Shown here in pieces: positions 35,386 to 43,273 of a stretch of 64,000 nucleotides of DNA; position 1 is the first letter of the stretch; every line of letters begins with the position of its first letter. Source of the DNA: Thiocapsa imhoffii (GTDB taxonomy: Bacteria; Pseudomonadota; Gammaproteobacteria; Chromatiales; Chromatiaceae). Position numbers and translations under genes: made by a program. The DNA is taken from positions 62,001 to 126,000 of the forward strand of contig NZ_NRSD01000001.1 in the NCBI RefSeq assembly GCF_016583985.1. Direction: 5' to 3'. The notes below the pieces were generated by a model. That model was not told the DNA's origin, ran no database searches, and saw only the letters and a program-made list of their open reading frames with translations.

Positions 35386-35970
35386 ATGCCATCCCTTGAC
35401 CTTCTGACCGCAATCGTCTCGACCTTCGGTCTCATTTTCCTGGCCGAGATCGGTGATAAGAGCCAACTCGTGTGCATTGCCCTGGCCGCGCGGCACCGTC
35501 ATGTCCCGGTGATGTTGGGTGCGGCCGTGGCCTTCGCCATCCTCAATACTCTGGCGGTCGTCTTTGGGGCCGCCTTGGCGCAATGGATCCCCGAGCGACT
35601 CCTGGCCGCGGCCGTCGCGATTCTCTTCGGGGTTTTTGGTCTGAAGGCCCTGATGAACCGCGATGAGGATGACGATCCGGATTGCACGACCTCGAGCAAG
35701 ACGGGTCATGGGATCTTTGTCACGACCCTGCTGATGCTCCTGCTTGCCGAGATGGGCGATAAGACGCAACTGGCGGTGGCCGCGCTGACCGTGACCTTCC
35801 CGCCGCTCGCGGTCTGGCTCGGTGCCACCCTGGCATTGATCACGACCTCCGCGCTGGGTGTCTGGTTGGGGGTCCGATTCCTTCGCCGCATCCCGATGCG
35901 ACAGGTGCATCGCGTTAGCGGCATCTTCTTCTTGGCACTCGCGCTCTTCGCGGCCGTGCGGGTGTTCTGA
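35386..35970 (+). CDS. UPF0016/GDT1 family cation (Mn2+) exporter
   Basis: A 194-residue six-helix protein made of two repeats, each bearing the family motif E-x-G-D-K-[ST]: FLAEIGDKSQLV in the first and LLAEMGDKTQLA in the second. Bacterial members (MneA/Mnx type) export Mn2+; eukaryotic TMEM165/Gdt1 exchange Ca/Mn for protons. The acidic central loop NRDEDDDPDC is typical. No yybP-ykoY Mn riboswitch is visible upstream. It is probably co-transcribed with the ZIP gene 14 bp before it. Confidence 0.93.
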   Translation: MPSLDLLTAIVSTFGLIFLAEIGDKSQLVCIALAARHRHVPVMLGAAVAFAILNTLAVVFGAALAQWIPERLLAAAVAILFGVFGLKALMNRDEDDDPDCTTSSKTGHGIFVTTLLMLLLAEMGDKTQLAVAALTVTFPPLAVWLGATLALITTSALGVWLGVRFLRRIPMRQVHRVSGIFFLALALFAAVRVF

Positions 35971-36091
35971 GCCTGGGTTGGGGCTGCGCGCCCTGACTTT
36001 GTCGGTTCTCCCGGATCTCAGCGGGTCATGTGATCATATCAATCAGTCACTTGATGGCGGTGCTCCGCAAAATGCCATTCGAGCGCTTTTT

Positions 36092-36229
36092 ATGTTGTCT
36101 TTCGATCAGGATACGATTCAGGCTCTTTTAAATCTTCCTGACCTTGCGATTGACCGGGTCGTTTTAAATAATTCGAGCCTGGCCCCTTGTCCCTTATCCT
36201 CCCAGTGCAGGTTTTCAGTCATGCGATAA
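36092..36229 (+). pseudogene. Possible remnant of an ISL3-type transposase N-terminus
   Basis: The 45-residue frame MLSFDQDTIQALLNLPDLAI DRVVL (spaced here for reading) resembles the opening of ISL3-family transposases (short helix, then L-L-N-L-P-x-L), but it stops before any zinc-binding or DDE region. It marks the beginning of the AT-richer island. Nothing else is recognised in 35971-36246. Confidence 0.25.
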
Positions 36230-36246
36230 TCCGATTTTTGGTTTGC

Positions 36247-36333
36247 GCCTAACGTAAGGATCAGCCACCGTCCGAAGTGCTTCGAGAGAAGCGAGCGGCG
36301 CTTTGGGCGGTCGGCTGGAGGCTTTTGTTGGGC
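36247..36333 (-). other. Integron attC-like recombination site
   Basis: An 87-bp element bounded by GCCTAAC (36247-36253) and GTTGGGC (36327-36333), matching the RYYYAAC...GTTRRRY ends of an attC site. The interior is imperfectly self-complementary (CAGCC-ACCG facing CGGTCGGCTG). It overlaps the 3' end of the small gene at 36261-36473, as expected for a gene cassette read on the minus strand. No integrase gene is in the window. Confidence 0.6.
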
Positions 36334-36473
36334 GTCTTTGCATGCCAAACGGGACGTCCAGACGCGGACTGGCGAGCGGCGGCATCTGCCGCAATAGCTG
36401 CTGTATTGCCGTGGAACTTATCTGATATGGCTCTGCGGGTCTCATGTATTTCGTCAATCACGATGTCAGTCAT
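36261..36473 (-). CDS. Small cassette-borne protein, antitoxin-like composition
   Basis: A 70-residue protein starting MTDIVIDEIHETRRAISDKF with a good GAGGA ribosome site. The sequence DEIHETRRAISDKFHGNTAAI and ADAAARQSASGRPVWH resembles a widespread family of short proteins (E-x-x-R-x-R-x-x-I...R-Q...S-G-R-x-V) often found in cassettes and near toxin-antitoxin genes; no function is proven. Its last ~20 residues are encoded by the attC-like site. Its upstream region is cut by the IS at 36492-37493, 18 bp before the start, so its native promoter may be lost. Confidence 0.6.
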   Translation of the reverse strand: MTDIVIDEIHETRRAISDKFHGNTAAIAADAAARQSASGRPVWHAKTPNKSLQPTAQSAARFSRSTSDGG

Positions 36474-36491
36474 CTTGTATATCCTCGCCTA

Positions 36492-37493
36492 AGAGGCTGT
36501 ATAGAAAGTTCCGCTCAACAGAGCGGAGATTAAATGATGCAACGGAAGCAAATAAACTTTTAGTAAGCAATTTGATTGTGACAGATTTGACGAAGGAGTA
36601 AACGCGACGATGCGAGATCAACTTGCGACTCACTCGAACGAGGTTCTCTCTCATCATCCTGACTCAGTCGGCGTGACCGACTCAGCCAAGCAAATGTCCG
36701 CTCGACGACCCATCGATGAGGCAGCACATGAAAGCCTTGATGTCCTTTCTGCCTCTTCACAATCTCAAGATAACAATTCAATTGAGTGAAAACCCAATCA
36801 AACAGTTCACGACCAGAGTACCCACGATCAGCCCAAATGATCTTGACGCTTTGGAGCAGCACAAACAGTTTCAGTTTCATCAGGACCTGTCGAGCGGCTT
36901 TCCCACCGTAGATGTTAGCGGCATGTGCACACACGACGAGCAGCTAACCCATTGTATCGAATAAAATATATCGTTTCCTCCCCTTCGCAAGCTTGCCGCC
37001 ATCAAACCCAGAGTCGATTGATGACTCCGGAGTTCCTTTGACACTTTGGCTATCGATCACGGCACCACTTGGGTCGGGATTTCGGCCTGAACGCTGACGC
37101 AAACGTGACCGTAGCGCCGCATTGATATGTTCTAGGAGTCCGCTGTGTGTCCATTGATGATAATAGTCATTGACAAAATCGTACGAGAGGAAATCTTTTG
37201 GTCAATATCGCCATGGACAGCCTGTCTTATTCAAATAGAACATCGCGTTTAACATCTCGCGAAGATCCACTTTACGAGGTCGCCTGTCTTGTATGGCTCA
37301 AGCTCGTTCAAAATGGCCTCAATGATCGCCCACTCTTCGTCCGAAAGGTCGCTTGGGTAGCGGATAGGCGTATGAGCATTCTCTTTGGTCATGTTCACTT
37401 CTCCGAAGTCAAAAGCGGCATTCGCATTATGATTGCCCATGCCTTCGGAGTTTTATGACATTAAATCAATAATTTAGTTCCTATACAGCCTCT
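36492..37493 (-). mobile_element. Decayed IS5-family insertion sequence (~1.0 kb)
   Basis: Terminal inverted repeats start AGAGGCTGTATAG at the left (36492) and end CTATACAGCCTCT at the right (37493). The flanking bases are TA on both sides (36490-36491 and 37494-37495), a 2-bp target duplication. The single transposase gene inside is broken. Confidence 0.85.
36560..37392 (-). pseudogene. IS5-family transposase, inactivated
   Basis: The gene starts at 37392 (MTKENAHTPIRYPSDLSDEEW) behind GGAG and reads through KTG, then loses frame near 37281, where restoring one base gives the expected [21 protein letters not shown]. Two nonsense codons follow in the restored frame: TGA after CPWRY (near 37204) and TAG after YILFDTMG (near 36945). 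The 3' part is open and carries the DDE elements IIWADRGYSG and WVVERTFAWLSRSRRL. With one frameshift and two stops the copy cannot transpose by itself. Confidence 0.9.
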
Positions 37494-37584
37494 TACTCCT
37501 AAATTTCAATTCCTTATACTACAATCCGGACACCTCGCATAGTCATTGACCCGCTCTAAGCAATCAGTGCATCATCTCGCAGCA

Positions 37585-38193
37585 TCATTTTTTAGATGCA
37601 AGAAGTAGAGAGTCCGCGAGCTTCTTTGCATTAGTCAATGCGTAATCGGCAGATACCGAACCATTCTCGATGCCTTTAAATACTGACTGAACTTTATCAG
37701 ATTCGATTACATCCAACTTGAGCAGCGTCGCATAGATTCCTGCAAGCTTAGCAAGCTGGGCTGCTGGGTTTCCTGCTACAGATGGGACAGTATCATAGGC
37801 GGCAACCTTTTTTCTTAGTTCAGCAATATACTTTTCTCGTTTAAAATCGTTATTCCAGCCACTTTTTACAAGCGTAATAATTCCTTTGGAAAGAAAAACC
37901 CCTAAGGCTGCTGCGCCGATGACAGGTAGTAATGGAGCAGCTACCACAGCAGTGCTAGTTGTCGTCACCGTTGCACCGAGCAAGCCGCCTAAAAATGTTG
38001 ATCCCAAGACAGGGGCTGTCGCTGTCGATGCAGTCGTGACAACAGTTGTCAAAGCTGTTGACGTTACGGCAGCAGTGCCGGCGCCGGTGAGCCCCATAAT
38101 GCCTATCTCGCCGACCCTTCCACCCAAATCACCAGAGCTTTTCTCGGCAGTCTCTAATGCTCGAATAAGATCTTCCTTCGAAAGCTTATCCAT
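37585..38193 (-). CDS. Unrecognised small membrane protein with Gly/Ala/Thr-rich hydrophobic core (A)
   Basis: A 202-residue protein I do not recognise. Residues 1-28 are charged and helical (MDKLSKEDLIRALETAEKS). About 29-110 is a long Gly/Ala/Thr/Val stretch with small-residue spacing (GIMGLTGAGTAAV, GSTFLGGLLGATV, LLPVIGAAALGVFLSKGIITLV), able to form two or three glycine-zipper helices. The C-terminal 85 residues are soluble and helical, ending KKLADSLLLASKK. It starts 4 bp after the upstream membrane gene, with GAGG before it, so the two form an operon. Base composition is clearly lower in GC than the flanking chromosome, suggesting transfer. Confidence 0.7.
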   Translation of the reverse strand: MDKLSKEDLIRALETAEKSSGDLGGRVGEIGIMGLTGAGTAAVTSTALTTVVTTASTATAPVLGSTFLGGLLGATVTTTSTAVVAAPLLPVIGAAALGVFLSKGIITLVKSGWNNDFKREKYIAELRKKVAAYDTVPSVAGNPAAQLAKLAGIYATLLKLDVIESDKVQSVFKGIENGSVSADYALTNAKKLADSLLLASKK

Positions 38194-38197
38194 TTTC

Positions 38198-38686
38198 TTA
38201 GGGCCTCACTGGCTCAATAACAATCACGTTCAGGATGTCCCAGAGAAGACTCCAGAATTGCTTTGTAATCGTAATGAGATCTTCAATGATGCTATCGCCC
38301 ACGTATTCGCCTCGTAGCACCTTGTCCAAACGATGCCCCCTGAGGGCTGTCATTGCTGTCAGTAGAAATGTCATAATCGGAGCAATGATTGGTCCGATGT
38401 AGGGGACAGCATTGGTTAACATGCCGAGCGCTAACCCTATTGCAAAACCTATAGCCATATTAGGATTTGCTCGAACAAACTGCACTAGTTTCAAGAGTAT
38501 GATTTTACCAATATTTAAAATGACTTCTCCAACTTTGACAGTTTGATCCCAGAGGGAGTCCATACGAGTGACGACCTCCAGAGGTAAGCCTTGGTTGGAA
38601 AAATAAGCCATCGTTTCGACTCGATCTAAGCCAGAGGCTTCCGCTTGCAATGCCATAGCCTCAAATAGCGCCTTGTTTTTATCCAT
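38198..38686 (-). CDS. Unrecognised small membrane protein (B)
   Basis: A 162-residue protein starting MDKNKALFEAMALQAEASG. An amphipathic N-terminal region of about 55 residues is followed by hydrophobic segments: VGEVILNIGKIILLKLVQFV, NMAIGFAIGLALGMLTNAV and YIGPIIAPIMTFLLTAMTAL, then a charged stretch (RGHRLDKVLRGEYVGD) and a last amphipathic helix (FWSLLWDILNVIVIEP). No family is recognised. It lies 4 bp upstream of protein A and 104 bp downstream of the interrupted lipoprotein gene, all on the minus strand. The gene is AT-richer than the chromosome around the island. Confidence 0.7.
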   Translation of the reverse strand: MDKNKALFEAMALQAEASGLDRVETMAYFSNQGLPLEVVTRMDSLWDQTVKVGEVILNIGKIILLKLVQFVRANPNMAIGFAIGLALGMLTNAVPYIGPIIAPIMTFLLTAMTALRGHRLDKVLRGEYVGDSIIEDLITITKQFWSLLWDILNVIVIEPVRP

Positions 38687-38926
38687 CTCCTTTCGCCTCT
38701 ATTTGGTTGAAAAACTCACGCGTCTTGGTGGGTGTTCAAGTATTAAAGCTCTTTGCCTTTGATAATACGCTTGTTCTTTTGCATCCAGTTCTAGTTACCC
38801 GTTTCGCAGTCTTTGCTTTCCATAGCCTTCCTTACAGCCTCTTTCTCGCCGCGTACGTTTGCAAGTTCAGAGGCTTCAATGCCGTCCCCTTGGCCATAGC
38901 CCAGCCAGAAAGCCTGTACATTGCTT

Positions 38927-39969
38927 AGAGTTGTACCTTGTGCCTAAAGCCCTATCGCATATATCATAGAGTTTAGTGAGATCTGCTATTAAAGGCCTTA
39001 AACGATGACAGTCTTCGATCAATTTACCGAACTCAAACGCGATCGAACCATCAAAGCAACGATCGGCATGAGCCGAGAGAAATTTGACGACCTCGTTCCG
39101 GCCTTCGCTGATGCTTATGATCAAATGTTGCAGGAAAAACTCCGTAACAAGAAAATCAAATGCCTACCGAAAGGAGGTCCCTCGGGTGTTCTCGATACCC
39201 ACGAAAAGCGCCTTTTTTTCGTCCTTTACTACCTTAAAACCTATCCCACTTTCGATGTTCTTGGATTTCATTTTAAACTCAGCGCAGGCCATGCACACGA
39301 TTTCGTTGTGTTGTACTCCGAAGTGCTCAACCGCGCTCTTGAGTCCTTGAACGTCGCACCGAAGCGAACGGTTCAGTCACGCGACGAATTCAAGAATGTT
39401 GTTGAAAAATATAGCAATATTATCGTTGATGGAACAGAAGTTGCCTGCGTCCGACCATCGGATGATGACCATCAAAAGAAACGATACAGCGGTAAAAAAA
39501 AGACATACCGTCAAAGTTCTAACGCTCACCAATCATGACCTGAAAATACTTTATATGAGTCCAGTTTTTGGTGGCTCAGTACATGACTATATGATCATGA
39601 AAAAATGCCTGCCTCCACACATTTCTTGGTTTGAAGGCATGACCCTAAGAGCCGACCTTGGCTTTCTTGGCGCAGCAACTGATTATGGACGTGGAGCCGA
39701 CATTCGTTTACCTCATAAAAAGCCAAAGCGATCAAAAGTGAATCCACATCCGCGCTTAACCAAAATTCAACAAAGAGCGAATCGTCATCACTCCAGTATC
39801 CGTGTCCTTGTCGAGCATGCGATCGCTAGAATCAAATCGTTTCATTGCCTCACGCACCGGATTCGGAACCAGTCATCCGCGCTCATAGATCAATTTTTTG
39901 GCCTTGCCGGTGGTCTTTGGAACTACAAAATATCATAAATTTCAACATCTAGACGTTCGTAACAACTCT
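38927..39969 (+). mobile_element. IS5-type insertion sequence inside the lipoprotein gene
   Basis: A 1043-bp element with short ends AGAGTTGT (38927) and ACAACTCT (39969) and a 3-bp direct duplication CTT (38924-38926 and 39970-39972). The boundaries are confirmed by the lipoprotein frame, which is exactly restored on removal. Confidence 0.9.
39005..39938 (+). CDS. IS transposase, two overlapping frames (HTH_Tnp_4 / DDE_Tnp_4 type)
   Basis: The first frame (39005-39538, 177 residues) has an HTH-like N-terminus (GMSREKFDDLVPAF...TYPTFDVLGFHF) and the first catalytic Asp in NIIVDGTEVACVRPS. The second (from within 39396 to 39938) carries LRADLGFLGAATDYG with the second Asp, and VLVEHAIARIKSFHC with the Glu. 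They meet at a run of eight A (39494-39501): seven A would give one continuous ~310-residue protein. So either slippage at the A-run makes the full transposase, or one inserted A has inactivated it. Confidence 0.85.
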
Positions 39970-40328
39970 CTTGTTTTGATACGTTGCTCTTGGGCCAGAG
40001 CGAGCTGATTTTCGCGACGAGTCAGCGAGAGAAGTTCTTTCCCCAATGCGGTGCAAGAATGCTCTGCGTAGGCCAAACCTGATGTATAGGCGCTGGCTAT
40101 CTGTGATGGAGGAGTCGGCATGTTGAAACAGCCCGACAGATAGGTTGAGGAAATTGCTGCTACAATCACTACTTGCTGCCCTGCTCTCACAGTTGTTCTC
40201 CTGACTCAAGGTGATCTTTTAATAATGTTACGTAGACGCTAGTCTTTATCAATCTGCCCAACATTCCCTTGGCTACTACATTGGTGGCCGTGGTCATTTT
40301 GATTATCTTCATGATGCCAAAAACAGAA

Positions 40329-40365
40329 AAGCCAAACCCCTCGATTTAACCAGGCAGTTCGGCTT
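40329..40365 (-). terminator. Intrinsic terminator, copy 1 of a 37-bp repeat
   Basis: On the minus strand AAGCCGAAC...GTTTGGCTT forms a stem followed by TTTTCTGTTTTT. It lies 10 bp after the end of the 168-residue membrane protein gene and differs from the copy at 41031-41067 by one base. Confidence 0.75.
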
Positions 40366-40374
40366 GGTCCGTCG

Positions 40375-40881
40375 TCATGACATACGATTCTCGGGTTTCT
40401 CTGCTAATTTCTTGATAATACCCTCGACTATTTTTGCTTCGTTTTCTGTGAATTGCACCTCTTCGTCTTTCGGTGTATCGGCTAATTTTCGGTTTAACAT
40501 AAAAATCCGATATGCGCCGTAAACTATACCGAGTACCGCACCTACTACTGCTAGAACTATTCCAACAGGACCTGTCAAAAAGCCGAGCACGCCTGTCGCA
40601 GCTGACGGTACGGTTGTCGCCGTTGTGGTCGCCACTACCGGAGCAGCCGTTCTCGCTAAAGTAGCGCCCATAAGTCCTTTCATAGAGGTGAGTGCCAACG
40701 CTATTCCCGCCCCGACAGTTGCTGTTGCACCTGTAAGAAGCCCAGTTATAGCAGAAGTACTCAAATATGTTCCTGCGACATAACCAGCAGTAGAGGTGAC
40801 AATCATGCCACCTGCCGCATGCGGTACTAATGTTCCGCCGGTTGCAAGAGCAGTTATTATGGGAATTAATGGTAAAGGCAT
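40375..40881 (-). CDS. Unrecognised small Gly/Ala/Thr-rich membrane protein (C)
   Basis: A 168-residue protein starting MPLPLIPIITALATGGTLV. It is almost wholly hydrophobic over residues 1-130, with repeated small residues (AGYVAGTYLSTSAITGLLTG, TATVGAGIALALTSMKGL, TGPVGIVLAVVGAVLGIVYG), and has a charged cytoplasmic-type tail (KDEEVQFTENEAKIVEGIIKK). No signal cleavage site is clear. The composition is similar to protein A at 37585-38193, although no obvious sequence identity lets me call them paralogues. It is followed at once by an intrinsic terminator, so it forms its own transcript. Function unknown. Confidence 0.65.
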   Translation of the reverse strand: MPLPLIPIITALATGGTLVPHAAGGMIVTSTAGYVAGTYLSTSAITGLLTGATATVGAGIALALTSMKGLMGATLARTAAPVVATTTATTVPSAATGVLGFLTGPVGIVLAVVGAVLGIVYGAYRIFMLNRKLADTPKDEEVQFTENEAKIVEGIIKKLAEKPENRMS

Positions 40882-41222
40882 TCTAGTTCTCTTCTCACTA
40901 TGTATTCAGATTGAACGCATCTTTACCTGTACTAGACCGCATGCGATTTAGTTCACAGATAGCCCCAACCGCAGATTCTCAGCCGACGCTTGAACGGCAC
41001 AGCTCACACACTCAAAAACCAAACACAAAAAAGCCGAACCCCTCGATTTAACCAGGCAGTTCGGCTTGTCATGACGGTCGCTCTCCTCCGTGACGTGTGC
41101 GGAAAATATAGCACAGGATTCCGGGGCGGTCGTCACATCATGTCTACGCACAGTGGACCCTAGGTATCGGCCGGCGTCATCACCCACTCCCGTCCCACGT
41201 CCCTGTCGCAACCCCGACATTC
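40882..41222. other. Intergenic region, right edge of the AT-rich island
   Basis: It holds the second 37-bp terminator copy (41031-41067). I see no convincing gene; GC content rises to chromosomal level near 41070, about 150 bp before the end of draT. Confidence 0.5.
41031..41067 (-). terminator. Intrinsic terminator, copy 2, downstream of draT
   Basis: On the minus strand AAGCCGAAC pairs with GTTCGGCTT across a 19-nt loop and is followed by a run of six T. It lies about 155 bp after the draT stop codon and probably ends that transcript. Confidence 0.85.
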
Positions 41223-42089
41223 TCAGACCGTGCTGATGCCGACCTCGAACACGCCGCCGATGACCACGAATTCATCCTCCCCCTTCAACATCCCCGGCAG
41301 CAATCGGTTGAAAAAGAAAATCTTCGGTAGAGGCACCTCCGCGATCAGGATGTAGTCCCCGAACTCGTCGGCGCGCTCGCGGCTGCTGGTGAAGCTGTTG
41401 AGGTTGTTGAAGAGCACCCGGTAGCGCTTGGGGCCGAGCTGTTCGAGGATCTCGTGCTCGTCGATGCGATTGATCCCGCGATACAGCGTGAGGTGCGTCT
41501 CTTCCGGATGGGCCAGCAGGAGCTCGTACTGACAATAGGTGTAGAGGAGGTCGAGCTGGGCCTCTAACGCATTGGTGGCATAGAGGCCGCGTGTCCCCTC
41601 GGCGACATAGTGTTGATAAACCTCGCTGTGTCGTCCTTGCAGGGGGCCGGCATGGTGACGAGCGAGCAGACCGAAGCGACTTTCGACCCAGTGCTTGAGG
41701 ATGGCCCCTTCCCGCCCATCCGAGTCGAAGGACCAGCCGCGTGCCATGCGTAAATAATTGGCGTTAATCCGTTTTTTCTTGGTTTTCCCGGGAACAAGTC
41801 CAGCCTCGTCAAGGTGGTCGAGCAAAAAATGCGCGCTCATGTAGTCCTGGAAGGCTTGGGCGCGTGCGCGGTGCTGCGCGATGGGCGCGAGGGTCCGGAA
41901 GAGATCGGCATGAAAGTGGCGAACACCATCAAGTTCCAAGGGAACCGGATGCTTCTGGTAGGTCACGCTGCCGAGAATCACCGCGGGGAGATTGCAGTGG
42001 TTGAGTGGTAAGCGCGCATTCGCGGGCAGGGTGGCGGCGCAGGGCCGGTGGATGTGTGAGTTTTGTCGGTTGTTGTCCATACATGCCAT
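41223..42089 (-). CDS. draT: NAD(+)-dinitrogenase reductase ADP-ribosyltransferase DraT
   Basis: A 288-residue enzyme that switches off nitrogenase by ADP-ribosylating NifH at an arginine when ammonium appears or energy falls. Recognisable DraT segments are LPLNHCNLPAVILGSVTYQ, HPVPLELDGVRHFHADLFRTL, TLYRGINRIDEHEIL (NAD-binding R), NNLNSFTSSRERADEFGD (S-T-S-like motif) and KGEDEFVVIGG with the catalytic E-x-E-like region. ATG at 42080 (MDNNRQ) is an alternative start. It is divergent from nifH with about 170 bp between them. The reactivating hydrolase DraG is not next to it; the island follows instead. Confidence 0.94.
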   Translation of the reverse strand: MACMDNNRQNSHIHRPCAATLPANARLPLNHCNLPAVILGSVTYQKHPVPLELDGVRHFHADLFRTLAPIAQHRARAQAFQDYMSAHFLLDHLDEAGLVPGKTKKKRINANYLRMARGWSFDSDGREGAILKHWVESRFGLLARHHAGPLQGRHSEVYQHYVAEGTRGLYATNALEAQLDLLYTYCQYELLLAHPEETHLTLYRGINRIDEHEILEQLGPKRYRVLFNNLNSFTSSRERADEFGDYILIAEVPLPKIFFFNRLLPGMLKGEDEFVVIGGVFEVGISTV

Positions 42090-42151
42090 GCGGCTTTGTC
42101 GGGGATGCCACCAGCCTCCTGACGCTTGAACGATTCAGATCATGATTACGA

Positions 42152-43147
<996 letters not shown>

Positions 43148-43181
43148 ACCCGCGTCGCTCGGCAGCCGTATTGAATGGACG

Positions 43182-43206
43182 CGGCGGTACGACACCGCCG
43201 TTCTTT
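43182..43206 (+). terminator. nifH-nifD intercistronic hairpin
   Basis: CGGCGGT (43182-43188) and ACCGCCG (43194-43200) with a 5-nt loop are followed by TTCTTT. It probably acts as a partial terminator or as an RNA-stabilising 3' end for nifH mRNA, since nifD lacks its own visible promoter. Confidence 0.6.
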
Positions 43207-43273
43207 GGTCATTCATTTCTCAACGCGTGACCGTCGGCAGATTGGCCGCGGCACCGAATCGAGGAAAGCCAGT

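Larger units (their letters stand above)
38791..40190 (-). pseudogene. Small lipoprotein gene split by an IS
   Basis: The 5' part (40190-39970) starts at GTG behind AGGAG and encodes a signal peptide with lipobox LSGC (AAISSTYLSGCFNMP), then AYTSGLAYAEHSCTALGKE and LLSLTRRENQLALAQEQRIKT. The 3' part (38926-38791) encodes SNVQAFWLGYGQGDGIEA, SELANVRGEKEAVRKAME and SKDCETGN. Deleting the IS (38927-39969) and one copy of the CTT duplication rejoins them into one open frame of 117 residues across the junction. The product matches the general pattern of a common proteobacterial lipoprotein (Y-x-S-C...L-x-R-R...L-A-x-x-x-G-E...) of unknown role. The gene is therefore disrupted in this strain. Confidence 0.88.

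Noticed and set aside
37198-37458. Plus-strand frame within the IS at 36492-37493
   Set aside because: It is antisense to the N-terminal part of the IS5 transposase pseudogene.
42097-42112. TGT-N10-ACC as a NifA upstream activator site
   Set aside because: The last base departs from the TGT-N10-ACA consensus; kept only as a remark, not as a feature.
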